The position numbers and the translations under genes are program-made. From Halorubrum salipaludis (GTDB taxonomy: Archaea; Halobacteriota; Halobacteria; Halobacteriales; Haloferacaceae): a DNA stretch of 64,000 nt. The notes below the pieces were generated by a model. It was given only the letters and a program-made list of their open reading frames with translations, had not been told where the DNA came from and ran no database searches. How positions within the stretch are numbered: position 1 is the stretch's first letter; every line of letters starts with the position of its first letter. This document shows, in pieces, positions 44,464 through 52,810 of this stretch. Where the stretch lies: NCBI RefSeq assembly GCF_002286985.1, contig NZ_NSKC01000008.1, forward strand, positions 248,001 through 312,000, given 5' to 3'.

Positions 44464-45951
44464 TCAGAACGGGTACTCGCGCGGCTCGTGCTGGATCGAG
44501 ATCCACTTGTTCTCGGTGACTTCTCGGAGGAACTCGTCGGTGTTGTATCCGCCCATGCCCGAGGCGCCGGTGCCGCTGAACGGGACGTGCGCCTCGTCGT
44601 TGATCGGCTGGTCGCCGATGTGGACCATGCCGGTCTCCATGCGGTCCGCGATATCCTTCGCCGTGCCGAGATCACCCGCGTGGACCGACCCGGAGAGGCC
44701 GTACTCGGTGTCGTTCGCCAGCGCGACCGCCTCGTCCACGTCGGAGAACGGGATGACCGGCGCGATGGGGCCGAAGTGCTCGTTACACGCCGCCGCCATG
44801 TCGTTGGTCACGTCCGAGAGGACGGTGGGTTCGACGACCAAGGAGTCCTCGACCCCGTCGAGGTCGACGATCCCGCCACCGGTTTCGAGGGTCGCGCCGG
44901 CGTCGACCGTCTCCTCGACGTACGCCAGCATCTTGTCGCGCTGCGTCTCGTCGATGACGGGGCCGAGGTGGACCTCGTCGTGCGCGCTGCCCGCGGCCAA
45001 CCCCTCGGCGCGCTCGGTCAGCTTCGCGACGTACTCGTCGTAGGCGTCCTCGTGGACGAGGTGGCGGTTGATGGAGATACACACCTGTCCCTGGTGGATG
45101 AACGACCCGAACACGGCGCTGTCGACCGCGCGGTCGACGTCGGCGTCGCCGGTGACGACGTGGGCGTTGTTTCCGCCGAGCTCCATCGCCGGCACCGCGA
45201 GGTTCTCGCCGGCGGCGGCGGCCACGCGCCGCCCGACCTCGGTCGAGCCGGTGAACGCCACCACGTCGCTCTCGGGGTGTCCCGCGACGCGGTCGCCGAT
45301 CTCCGAGCCGCGGCCGGTGACGACGTTGAGCGCGCCCGCCGGGAGGTCGGTCTCCTCGAAGAGCTTCGCGAACAGCAGCCCGCCGCTTATCGGGGTGTTC
45401 GTCGCCGGCTTCAACACGACCGCGTTGCCCGCGGCGAGCGCGGGGAACACGGCCCGCGCGCTCAGGTTCAGCGGGAAGTTCCACGGCGAGATCACCGTCA
45501 CCACGCCCTTGGGCTCGCGCTGGACGAGGTTCTCCTTGCCGGGGATGTTCGAGGCGATGTGCTCGCCCTTCATCCGACGGGGGAGCGTGGCGGCCTCGCC
45601 GGCCTGATCCATCGCCAGGTGGTGTGAGGTGTGTCCGTACCCGGCGGTTCCGCCCGCCTCGTGCGACATCAGCTCGACGATGTCCGCCTCGGCGTCGTCG
45701 AGCGCCCGCAGGGCCTCTCTGACGACCTCCTCGCGGGCCGCCGGGGGCGTCGCTCCCCACTCGTCGCTCGCGCTCGCGGCCGCCTCGTAGGCCGCGTCGA
45801 CGTCCGCCTCCGTCGCGGCCGCCACCTCGGTGAACGACTCGCGCGTCGAGGGGTTCTCGACGGGAATCGTCTCCCCGTCGGCCGCGTCGACCCACGACCC
45901 GTCGATGTACAGGCTGTCCCAGTCGCTGTCAGGGCTGATGTCGTCTGGCAT
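44464..45951 (-). CDS. aldehyde dehydrogenase (NAD(P)-dependent), aromatic-type
   Basis: 495-aa ALDH. NAD-site VISPWNFPLNLSARAVFPAL, the GSTEVGRRV loop, the general-base Glu in AMELGGNNAH and the catalytic Cys in HQGQVCISINR are all in place. Closest in style to benzaldehyde/vanillin dehydrogenases, which oxidise aromatic aldehydes to benzoates that could feed the gentisate route. A GTGGTAAC word lies 38 bases upstream. It is upstream of the IclR gene on the same strand. Confidence 0.92.
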   Translation of the reverse strand: MPDDISPDSDWDSLYIDGSWVDAADGETIPVENPSTRESFTEVAAATEADVDAAYEAAASASDEWGATPPAAREEVVREALRALDDAEADIVELMSHEAGGTAGYGHTSHHLAMDQAGEAATLPRRMKGEHIASNIPGKENLVQREPKGVVTVISPWNFPLNLSARAVFPALAAGNAVVLKPATNTPISGGLLFAKLFEETDLPAGALNVVTGRGSEIGDRVAGHPESDVVAFTGSTEVGRRVAAAAGENLAVPAMELGGNNAHVVTGDADVDRAVDSAVFGSFIHQGQVCISINRHLVHEDAYDEYVAKLTERAEGLAAGSAHDEVHLGPVIDETQRDKMLAYVEETVDAGATLETGGGIVDLDGVEDSLVVEPTVLSDVTNDMAAACNEHFGPIAPVIPFSDVDEAVALANDTEYGLSGSVHAGDLGTAKDIADRMETGMVHIGDQPINDEAHVPFSGTGASGMGGYNTDEFLREVTENKWISIQHEPREYPF

Positions 45952-45988
45952 CGTCGGTGGTAGCTCCGTCCGCCGACCTAATAGGTGT

Positions 45989-45996
45989 GTGGTAAC
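45989..45996. promoter_or_regulatory. GTGGTAAC word at the aldehyde dehydrogenase promoter
   Basis: GTGGTAAC on the plus strand, just upstream of a TATA-like CCTATTAGG and 38 bases before the start codon. Same word as at livH and the gentisate dioxygenase. Confidence 0.4.
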
Positions 45997-46067
45997 AGTC
46001 GTGACACCGGAGGGGCCGCATGCGCTCGCCGACCGGGGTCCGGCCGCCGATCGCCTCGCGGCGCCGG

Positions 46068-47396
46068 TCACTCGTCGGCCAGTTCGAGGAGCGCACCGAC
46101 CGCGCTCGCCCCGCGCTCGGGCGCCTGAAACGTCGGGATCCCGGCCGCTTCCATCTCCAGTCGCTCCTCCTCGAATCTCCTCGGACCCGCGACCGTAAAG
46201 CAGATCGGCTTGTCGAGGTCGTCGGCCAGCGCCTCCAGCTCCTCGACCGGATACCCGAGCGACCGCTCGTAGATCTCGTAGACGACGACCGCGTCGACGG
46301 CGTCGTCCCGGGCGACCGCGTCGATCACCTCGCCGAACTCGGGGAGCGGCCGACCGGTGTCGACCGGGTTCTCCGTGTAGGTGATCCCCTGTAACAGCTC
46401 CGTCACCCGTTCGTCCGTCTCCTCGGCGAGGGCGGGGAACGACGCCCCGCGCTCGCGCAGCTCGTCGGCGACCAGGATCCCCGGTCCCGCCTGCGCCGTG
46501 ACCAGCCCGACGTTCCGGCCGTCCGGCGTCGGCGCGGACGCGATGGCCCGCGCGGCGTCGACGAGCTCCGTCACGGTGTCGACGAAGACGACGCCCTCGC
46601 CCGCCAGCGCGTCCTCGTAGGTCTCGCGGCGCTGTATCGGCGCCCCGGTGTGGGAGCCGACGAAGTCGCCAAGCTCCTCGCTGCCGGCCTTGAGCATCAC
46701 CACCGGCGTCTCCGCGTCGCGGAACGCGGCGATCGCGTCGTCGACGTCGTCGGTCCCCTCGACGTGGACCGCGATCGCGTCCGTGTGCGGGTCGTCGTCG
46801 AGGACCGGGACCAGGTCCGCGAAGTCGACGTTCGCGCGGTTCCCGAGCCCGAACATCGCCGAGACGCCGTACTCCTCGCGGTCGAGCTGGAAGGCCCCCG
46901 TGACGCCGATGCCGCCGCTCTGAGCGACGAGCGCGACGCCGCCCGTCTCGACGTCGCGGATCTCCGGGACGAACGATCCGTACAGATCGAGGTGCGGAAT
47001 GCAGTAGCCGGCGGTGTTCGGCCCGAGGACCGTCACGTCGTACTCCTCGGCGATCGCGGCGACCTCGGCCTCGCGCTCGCGGCCGGCCTCGTCGACCTCC
47101 CCGAACCCGCCCGCGAAGATCACCGCGGCGCCGACGCCGGCCTCGCCGCACTCCTCAAGGACCTCGGGGACGACCGGACTCGGGACGCAACACAGCGCCA
47201 GGTCCGCGTCGGTCTCGCCGACCGAGTCCACGAACTCGTACCCGTAGACGCTCCCTGTACTGCCGGGGTTCACCGGGTACACGTCGCCGTCGTACGAACG
47301 GATGTTGGTCATCGCGTCGTTGCCCAGCTTGCCGGGGGTCTTCGACGCGCCGATGACGGCGATCCCGTCCGGATCGAAGAAGTCAGTGACTCCCAT
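46068..47396 (-). CDS. acyl-CoA synthetase (NDP-forming) alpha-type subunit, no adjacent beta
   Basis: 442-aa protein paralogous to the subunit at 36.8 kb. CoA-binding start IAVIGASKTPGKLGNDAM, and the His motif is GSHTGAPIQR (the paralogue has SHTGALTG). No ATP-grasp gene flanks it. It may share the beta subunit at 38.2 kb or have another partner. An imperfect GTACT...AGTAC palindrome lies 8 bases before the ATG. Confidence 0.85.
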   Translation of the reverse strand: MGVTDFFDPDGIAVIGASKTPGKLGNDAMTNIRSYDGDVYPVNPGSTGSVYGYEFVDSVGETDADLALCCVPSPVVPEVLEECGEAGVGAAVIFAGGFGEVDEAGREREAEVAAIAEEYDVTVLGPNTAGYCIPHLDLYGSFVPEIRDVETGGVALVAQSGGIGVTGAFQLDREEYGVSAMFGLGNRANVDFADLVPVLDDDPHTDAIAVHVEGTDDVDDAIAAFRDAETPVVMLKAGSEELGDFVGSHTGAPIQRRETYEDALAGEGVVFVDTVTELVDAARAIASAPTPDGRNVGLVTAQAGPGILVADELRERGASFPALAEETDERVTELLQGITYTENPVDTGRPLPEFGEVIDAVARDDAVDAVVVYEIYERSLGYPVEELEALADDLDKPICFTVAGPRRFEEERLEMEAAGIPTFQAPERGASAVGALLELADE

Positions 47397-47403
47397 GGAA
47401 ACC

Positions 47404-47420
47404 GTACTATCGAACAGTAC
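47404..47420. promoter_or_regulatory. imperfect palindrome before the orphan acyl-CoA synthetase gene
   Basis: GTACTATCGAACAGTAC; outer five bases of each arm match, as does position 7. It ends 8 bases from the start codon and follows a TATA-like TATTTTCA (minus strand), so it sits at the likely initiation site. CGTACTAT also occurs at 35703, before the gentisate dioxygenase start. Confidence 0.4.
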
Positions 47421-48050
47421 AATGAAAATACCGGAGCCGGCGCCGGTCGATCGGCGGCACTCGAGGCGCGTCGCCGATCGGCCGGTCCCCTGGAACCCGC
47501 GTCGAGTTTCTCGCTCCGGCCCCGTAAAACTAAAAAATACGATAGTTCTGATATTATATAAGATTACGAATATAATCGTCCGAGTCGAGCTCGCGTCGTC
47601 GGTCCGCGAGGTCTCGATCGCGTCGTCACCGCTTTGTTCCGATAAATTGGCCGACTTATGTAGTTTCACGCCACTTCAGCAGACTACCGGCGTCCGCGTT
47701 GACCGATCGCTTCAGATGGACGAACGCTCGGTCGACGCGACTTTCTCGAACGTTCGAGTCGACGTATTCGGCCGTTTTAGACTATATAGACGCTTATTAT
47801 CCGTCGATCGGCCTCTCGATTCCACCGGTAGGCCAGATAGTATGGATGCAATTATGAATTTGATAGAAGATATACTTAAAATTGATAGGAAAGCCGATGC
47901 GCCGAGTGGTGTACGGGATCGACGGGGCGTCCGAACGCGGGAGTTTCGACCGCCGCGGTCCGATGTTCCTCGCGAACCACCGACCGCCCCTCGACGCGAG
48001 GGTCGGCTCCTCGGCGTGGTTTATAAGCCGTCCGCCGCCGATCGGCCGGT
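47421..48050. other. gene-less A+T-rich region
   Basis: About 630 bp. Low G+C in 47520-47590 and 47780-47900 against a G+C-rich background. A 7-bp inverted repeat ATTATAT-N10-ATATAAT lies at 47553-47576. The plus-strand frame crossing the region continues into the antisense of the synthetase gene and into the cupin gene out of frame, with no domain, so I reject it. A TATA-like TTTATAAG near 48020 probably drives the cupin gene. Confidence 0.5.
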
Positions 48051-48455
48051 ATGCGAGACACCACCGAGGACGCGGGCGGCGAGGCCGACGAGCCGATCCC
48101 CGTCGTGAAGCGCGGCGACGAGATCGGCTACGAGCCGGTCGACGCGGCCGAGGGGCTCCGGAAGGGAGTCCTGCTCGACGAGTCGGACGGGGCCCCGACC
48201 TTCGCGATGCGGCGCTTCGAGCTCGCGCCCGGCGCCGTCGTTCCCCGTCACACGAACGCGGTCGAACACGAGCAGTACGTGCTCGTCGGCGAGTACGTCG
48301 TCGGGATCGGCGAGGAGGAACGCGTCGTCGGCCCCGGCGACGCGCTCCTCATCCCGGCGGGCGTCGAACACTGGTACCGGAACGAGGGCGATGAACCGGG
48401 GGCGTTCATCTGCGCGGTGCCGAACGGGGACGACGAGATCGAACTGGTCGAGTAG
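48051..48455 (+). CDS. single-domain cupin protein
   Basis: 134-aa cupin. First motif GAVVPRHTNAVEHEQYVLVGEYVVG and second motif GDALLIPAGVEHWYRNEGD, with His and Glu residues placed to bind a metal. Such small cupins serve as dioxygenases, isomerases or sugar-binding proteins. TTTATAAG about 25 bases upstream suggests a leaderless message. Function unknown; convergent with the aspartoacylase-like gene. Confidence 0.83.
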   Translation: MRDTTEDAGGEADEPIPVVKRGDEIGYEPVDAAEGLRKGVLLDESDGAPTFAMRRFELAPGAVVPRHTNAVEHEQYVLVGEYVVGIGEEERVVGPGDALLIPAGVEHWYRNEGDEPGAFICAVPNGDDEIELVE

Positions 48456-48477
48456 CGGCGGCCCGGGTCGCCGCGCG

Positions 48478-49281
48478 CTACTCCAGCGTCCCGACCCTAT
48501 CCGCGACGTAGCCGAACTGGTCGCGGTAGCCGTACGGCGACAGCAACACCGGGTAGAAGGGCTCGTCGGCGCGGAGCTGCTCGTCGCCGGCGGCCGCGAA
48601 CGCCTCGCCCGTCTCGACGCGCTCGAAGTTGCGGGCGAACACCTCGTACGCCTCCGCCTCCGGCTTGGGGATCCGGTCCCGGAGCCGGAACACCTCCACG
48701 TCCTCGCGCCCGCCAGCGTCGACCACGTCCTCCGCGCCGGGCGCGGGGGCGACGCCGGTCGCCGCCAGGAACGCCCGCGCGAGCCAGTAGGCGTTGTCGG
48801 CGGCACCCTCGGAGCCCTGCAGGCCGGCCTCCACTTCGAGCGTGTGCGGGTGCTCGATGAGCCGGCCCTCGGTGAACGCGTCCGTCTGGATCACGGCGTC
48901 GACCGGGAGGTGCGGGGCGACGGCGCGGGCGACCTCGTCCATCGAGTCGACGACGGCGAACGGCTCGGCGTACGACTGCGTCGAGTGGATCGCGAGCGTG
49001 GAACAGCCGTCGAGCGCGTCGAGCAGCTCGGCGGCGAGCCGCTCCTCGTGCGCCTCCGCGTCCGGATCGCCGGGGAACGACCGGTTGAGGTCGACATCGA
49101 GGTACCGGACCCCGGCGTCGAGCGCCGCCTCGTTGGCGACGATCAGCCGGACCGGGCGCTCGACGTCGAGGTCGGCGTCAAGGAGCCGTCGGACCGCGCG
49201 GGCGCCGCAGGGCTCGTCGCCGTGGATCGCGCCGACGACCGCGACCTCCGGCTCCCCCTCGCCCAGATCGTGTACGTCCAT
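48478..49281 (-). CDS. succinylglutamate desuccinylase/aspartoacylase-family zinc hydrolase
   Basis: 267-aa zinc carboxypeptidase-fold enzyme. Zinc ligands lie in GAIHGDEPCGA (His and Glu, about 18-28), with DLNRSFPGD (about 67-75) for substrate binding and the third His in LAIHSTQSY. It removes an acyl group from an amino acid or similar amide. Substrate unknown. The ATG at 49281 gives MDVHDLGEGEPEVAVVGAIH. Confidence 0.87.
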   Translation of the reverse strand: MDVHDLGEGEPEVAVVGAIHGDEPCGARAVRRLLDADLDVERPVRLIVANEAALDAGVRYLDVDLNRSFPGDPDAEAHEERLAAELLDALDGCSTLAIHSTQSYAEPFAVVDSMDEVARAVAPHLPVDAVIQTDAFTEGRLIEHPHTLEVEAGLQGSEGAADNAYWLARAFLAATGVAPAPGAEDVVDAGGREDVEVFRLRDRIPKPEAEAYEVFARNFERVETGEAFAAAGDEQLRADEPFYPVLLSPYGYRDQFGYVADRVGTLE

Positions 49282-49387
49282 ACGACCGAGAGGGGCCCCG
49301 CCGATAAGTGGCGTTCGGATCGGAGACGCCGGTCGGCGGGTCGGCGCGTCTCTCGGCTCGATTTCCCCGTTCCGTACCGCCCGCCAG

Positions 49388-49978
49388 TTAGTGCGCCTCG
49401 TCGATCCGCTCCGCGTACTCGTAGTCGGCCGGGTACGCTTCCGGGCGGGCGCCGTCGATGGGAATCTTCCACCCGTCGATCGCGGCCGGGTCGTCGAGCG
49501 CGGCCCGGAGCGTCGCCCGGACCTCGTCGAGATCGACGCCGTAGAAGTCGCCCGGGAGCCCGCGGAGGTACTCCAGCGCGGTCTCGAACAGCGACCGCAT
49601 CCCGTCGTCGTTCCCGAAGTCGGCGCGCTTGTACGCCCCCGCCGCGACCTGCACCATCCCGTGGCAGAAGGCGCTCTCGGCGGTGCCGCTCCCGTAGTTA
49701 TACCACTCGTCCTCGAAGCAATCGTGCGATTCGTGGTAGTCGCCGGCGTTGAACAGCCGGACGCCGTGCTCGGTCGCGCGCCGGAGGGTGGCGTGCTCCC
49801 AGTGGCCGCCGGCGATCCGCGCGTCGGCGGGGGGCGCTTCGTCCGCGGCGTCGCCGCTCTCGCCGTCAGCGCCCTCGCTCGCGACGCCGTCGTCCGCGAC
49901 GCTCTCGCCCCCCGCGTGCCACCCGGTCGGATTCCCGAGCGGCGGGGCGACGCCGGGGTCCCGGGTGTGCTCGTCCAT
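49388..49978 (-). CDS. DUF309 family protein
   Basis: 196-aa protein. An acidic low-complexity N-terminus of about 60 residues is followed by the DUF309 helical domain with [19 protein letters not shown] and [16 protein letters not shown]309 proteins occur in bacteria, archaea and plastids with unknown function; the conserved His and Glu residues hint at a metal site. Upstream of the aspartoacylase-like gene. Confidence 0.87.
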   Translation of the reverse strand: MDEHTRDPGVAPPLGNPTGWHAGGESVADDGVASEGADGESGDAADEAPPADARIAGGHWEHATLRRATEHGVRLFNAGDYHESHDCFEDEWYNYGSGTAESAFCHGMVQVAAGAYKRADFGNDDGMRSLFETALEYLRGLPGDFYGVDLDEVRATLRAALDDPAAIDGWKIPIDGARPEAYPADYEYAERIDEAH

Positions 49979-50060
49979 GGGAACGCGTCGCGTCCGCAGC
50001 GACCTAACCGTTTCGCGGGGATCGAACGCTTCTTTCCCCCGCCGGGCGTCGGGTCCGGCA

Positions 50061-50954
50061 ATGGACGCCGGCCTCCTCTCAGCGATCGGCGCCGCGGTCG
50101 TCTGGGGGACCTACATCTTCGTGCTGAAGCGCTCCTTCTCCGGCTACCCGCCCGCCGGGCTCACGGTGCTGATCAACGCCTCGGCGATCGCGTGGTTCCT
50201 CCCGGTCACCGTCGCGACGACCGATCTCCCTCCCGACGGGGTCGGGGGGCTCGTCCGGGGAATAGCCGGCGTCGACCCCGCCGCCGTCGCCGTCGTCGCC
50301 GGGACCGCGGCGGCGACCGCGGCCGCGTTCGTGCTCTTCCTCCGGGCGATAGACGAGGGCGACGTGTCGTACGTGACCCCGATCAACAAGGTCGTCCCGA
50401 TGTTCGTGCTCCCGCTCGAGGTGCTGCTGCTCGGCGAGGTGCTCGCGCCGATACAGGTGGCCGGGGTGGTCGTCGCCACCGCCGCGGTGTACGTCGCGAA
50501 CTACGAGCCCGGCAGCCTGATCGCGCCGCTGGTCGGCGCCGTCCACTCGCGACCGGCCCAGCTCGCGCTGCTGAGCGCGGCGTGTTACGCGGTCTCCGAC
50601 CTCGGGAAGCGGGTGGGGCTCCAGGAGCTCGCGATCCCGGGGACGCTGTGGGTCCCCCTGCTGCTCGCGGGCGCCGGGCTGATCCTGCTGCCCGCCGCGG
50701 TCCGGACCCCGCCCGCGGTGAACAGAGCCGACGTACCGAAGTTCCTCGCGGCCGGCGCGCTGGTCGCGCTCGGCGAGCACCTGACGACGGTCGCGTTCGC
50801 GGCGCTGCCCGCGAGCGTCGCCTCTCCGGTGATCAACACGCAGGCCATCGTCGCCGTCGTCCTCGGCGGGGTCGTCCTCGGCGAGCGCTACTTCCGGGTC
50901 CGGCTCGTCGCCGCGCTCCTCGCGGTCGTCGGCGTCGCGATGATCGCGCTGTGA
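50061..50954 (+). CDS. EamA-family (DMT) membrane transporter
   Basis: 297-aa membrane protein with ten predicted helices in two EamA repeats (start [21 protein letters not shown]; second repeat near [19 protein letters not shown]). DMT transporters export metabolites or take up small molecules; substrate not predictable. The ATG at 50061 removes unconserved upstream residues. Divergent from the DUF309 gene. Confidence 0.88.
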   Translation: MDAGLLSAIGAAVVWGTYIFVLKRSFSGYPPAGLTVLINASAIAWFLPVTVATTDLPPDGVGGLVRGIAGVDPAAVAVVAGTAAATAAAFVLFLRAIDEGDVSYVTPINKVVPMFVLPLEVLLLGEVLAPIQVAGVVVATAAVYVANYEPGSLIAPLVGAVHSRPAQLALLSAACYAVSDLGKRVGLQELAIPGTLWVPLLLAGAGLILLPAAVRTPPAVNRADVPKFLAAGALVALGEHLTTVAFAALPASVASPVINTQAIVAVVLGGVVLGERYFRVRLVAALLAVVGVAMIAL

Positions 50955-51017
50955 CGGCCCGGCGAGAGTCCTGCCGCTACCCGAGACACACTTGTTCGCT
51001 CGGCACCTTCCCCGGGT

Positions 51018-52064
51018 ATGAACTCCGCGCCGGGATCCACGCCGATCGACCACGCGGGGTCGGTCGTCGACGCCCTCGGCGACGGCGCGTACGTCCTCGA
51101 CGCGGACCGGAACCGCGTCTTCGTCAACGACCGGCTCCGCGAGGTGACCGAATTCGACGAGGAAGACCTCCACGCGCCGCACCCGGAGCGGCTCGTCGAG
51201 GAGGGGTACTGGAGCGCGGACGCCGGCGAGCGCTACCGCGAGGCCGTCGAGCGGGTGCTCGCGGGCGCGTCCGACGACGAGCGCGTCCAGCTCACGACGA
51301 CGCTCGGCGACGGGTCGACGGTCACGACCGAGACGCGGCTGACGCCGATTGAGCGCGACGGGGCGGTCGTCGGTGTCGTCGGCGTGATCCGCGACGTGAC
51401 GGACCGCGTCGAGCGCGAGCGCGAGCTGGCGCGGCTCAACGAGCGGCTCGAACGCCTCGCGGGGTTCCTCTCGCACGACCTCCGGAACCCCCTGTCGGTG
51501 GCGAGGGGATACGTCGACCTCGCCCGGGAGACCGGGGAGGTCGACGGGCTCGACGCCGCGGAGAGCGCCCTCGGTCGGATCGAGGCGATGATCGACGAGG
51601 CGCTCGTGATGGCCCGCGATCCGGACGAGGTCGACACCGCGGCCGAGCCCGTCGACCTCGCTGCCCTCGCGGCCGACTGCGCCGAGTCCGGCGACTTCGG
51701 CGACGAGGTGGACCCGGCCGCGCTCGTCGTCGAGGACCCCGGCCCCGTCGGCGGCGACCCGACGCTGCTGCGCCGGGCGCTCGGGAACCTGATCGGGAAC
51801 GCCTTCGACCACGCCGGCGCGTCCCCCACGGTCCGCGTCGGCGTCGACGACCGCGGCGTCTACGTGGCGGACGACGGCCCGGGGATCGACGCGGACGACT
51901 TGGACGAGGTGGCCGCGTTCGGCGTCTCCCACGGGGGCGGCACCGGGATCGGGCTCGCCATCGTCAAGCGCGTCGCGGCTGCGCACGGGTGGGAGCTGGA
52001 CCTCGGCGAGTCCGACGCCGGGGGGTTCCGGGCGACGCTGGTCGGTGCGGAACCGATGAAATAA
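51018..52064 (+). CDS. cytosolic PAS-domain sensor histidine kinase
   Basis: 348-aa kinase with no membrane helices. PAS domain (about 18-130; YVLDADRNRVFVNDRLREV), HisKA with the phosphorylated His in FLSHDLRNPLSVARGY (about 152), and HATPase with N box NLIGNAFDHAG, G1 box DDGPGID and G2 box GGGTGIGLAIV. No response regulator nearby, a common situation in haloarchaea. Signal unknown. It ends 30 bases before tRNA-Leu. Confidence 0.92.
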   Translation: MNSAPGSTPIDHAGSVVDALGDGAYVLDADRNRVFVNDRLREVTEFDEEDLHAPHPERLVEEGYWSADAGERYREAVERVLAGASDDERVQLTTTLGDGSTVTTETRLTPIERDGAVVGVVGVIRDVTDRVERERELARLNERLERLAGFLSHDLRNPLSVARGYVDLARETGEVDGLDAAESALGRIEAMIDEALVMARDPDEVDTAAEPVDLAALAADCAESGDFGDEVDPAALVVEDPGPVGGDPTLLRRALGNLIGNAFDHAGASPTVRVGVDDRGVYVADDGPGIDADDLDEVAAFGVSHGGGTGIGLAIVKRVAAAHGWELDLGESDAGGFRATLVGAEPMK

Positions 52065-52094
52065 AAAGCGCCGCCGTCGAACGACGACTCGCGT

Positions 52095-52178
52095 GCGAGG
52101 GTAGCCAAGCCCGGAAACGGCGGCGGATTCAAGCTCCGCTCCTGTAGAGGTCCGTGGGTTCAAATCCCTCCCCTCGCA
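52095..52178 (+). tRNA. tRNA-Leu (anticodon CAA)
   Basis: 84-nt type II tRNA. The acceptor GCGAGGG pairs fully with CCCTCGC. Anticodon stem GCGGA/TCCGC closes the loop TTCAAGC, anticodon CAA (reads UUG). The long variable arm contains CCT-GTAG-AGG. T loop TTCAAAT, with a U-U mismatch in the T stem. CCA is not encoded. No intron. No integrase or repeated 3' end nearby. Confidence 0.95.
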
Positions 52179-52434
52179 TGAGCGCGTCACAGCGCGCGAA
52201 TGCGGAAGACCGCTCTCGGAGCGCTCTTCCCTCGCAACACTTCACTCGAACTCGCCTAGCGTCGGCTATTTATAAACGGGATCGGGAGCGGCGATCAGCG
52301 ACATCGATCACAGAGTCACTACGGATGCGGTGGCGCGCGCCTCCGAGCGCCCTGATAAGGGCGCGAGTAGTGAGAGACCGAAGGTCTCTCTGACAGCCGG
52401 CGGCGACGCCGCCGGCGAGAGCGCGTGCGAGGGA

Positions 52435-52464
52435 GTCGCTGGCGCCTTTTAAGGCGCCAGCGAC
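52435..52464. repeat. 14-bp inverted repeat of element B
   Basis: GTCGCTGGCGCCTT, centre TT, complementary right arm. Six positions per arm differ from element A, each compensated on the other arm. Confidence 0.95.
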
Positions 52465-52665
52465 GAGGCTGGGGAGGTCTGAGGTGCGGAGCGGTGCGGG
52501 GCGGGACTCAAAGGGGCAGCCGGGAGGTGGGCAGAGGCGATGCAAGCACCGCAACGAGTGAGCGAAGCGAACGAGTGAGGAGCGTGGTTCGAAACGGCGG
52601 AGCCGTTTCGTCATCACGAGACGCCGAAGGCGTCTCGAACGACAGCGAGCGTCTGCCCACCTCCC

Positions 52666-52776
52666 GGCTGGGGCTTTGGAGCTGTTCACCGGCGATCCGC
52701 AGTCAACGACTTATAAGCAAGCGGCTGGGGCTTTGGAGGCGTTCGCCGCGGAGCCACCGATTACTTATAAGCGGCC
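52666..52776. repeat. 57-bp tandem repeat at the end of element B
   Basis: GGCTGGGGCTTTGGAG starts at 52667 and 52724, each followed by (G/C)YGTTCRCCG and, about 30 bases on, ACTTATAAGC. The same module ends element A once (23014 onwards). Confidence 0.85.
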
Positions 52777-52810
52777 ACCGAGACCGCTGAAGCCGTTCTC
52801 CACTCCACCG

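Larger units (their letters stand above)
52260..52790. ncRNA. structured intergenic element B (related to element A)
   Basis: Fills the gap between tRNA-Leu and a convergent membrane-protein gene. In order: a GC stem with added hairpins (CGCCCT/AGGGCG, AGAGACC/GGTCTCT, GCCGGCGGC/GCCGCCGGC), the palindrome at 52435-52464 with the same flanks as in A, then a 19-bp perfect stem 52517-52535 with 52652-52670 bracketed by GGG/GGG and CAAAG/CTTTG. The right-hand half CTGGGGCTTTGGAG is repeated 57 bp later at 52725. It ends with ACTTATAAGC words. Transcription and strand unknown. Confidence 0.6.

Noticed and set aside
47302-48108. 268-codon plus-strand frame across the gap after the orphan synthetase
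   Set aside because: It begins antisense to the synthetase, runs through an A+T-rich promoter region and ends inside the cupin gene in another frame. No recognisable domain.
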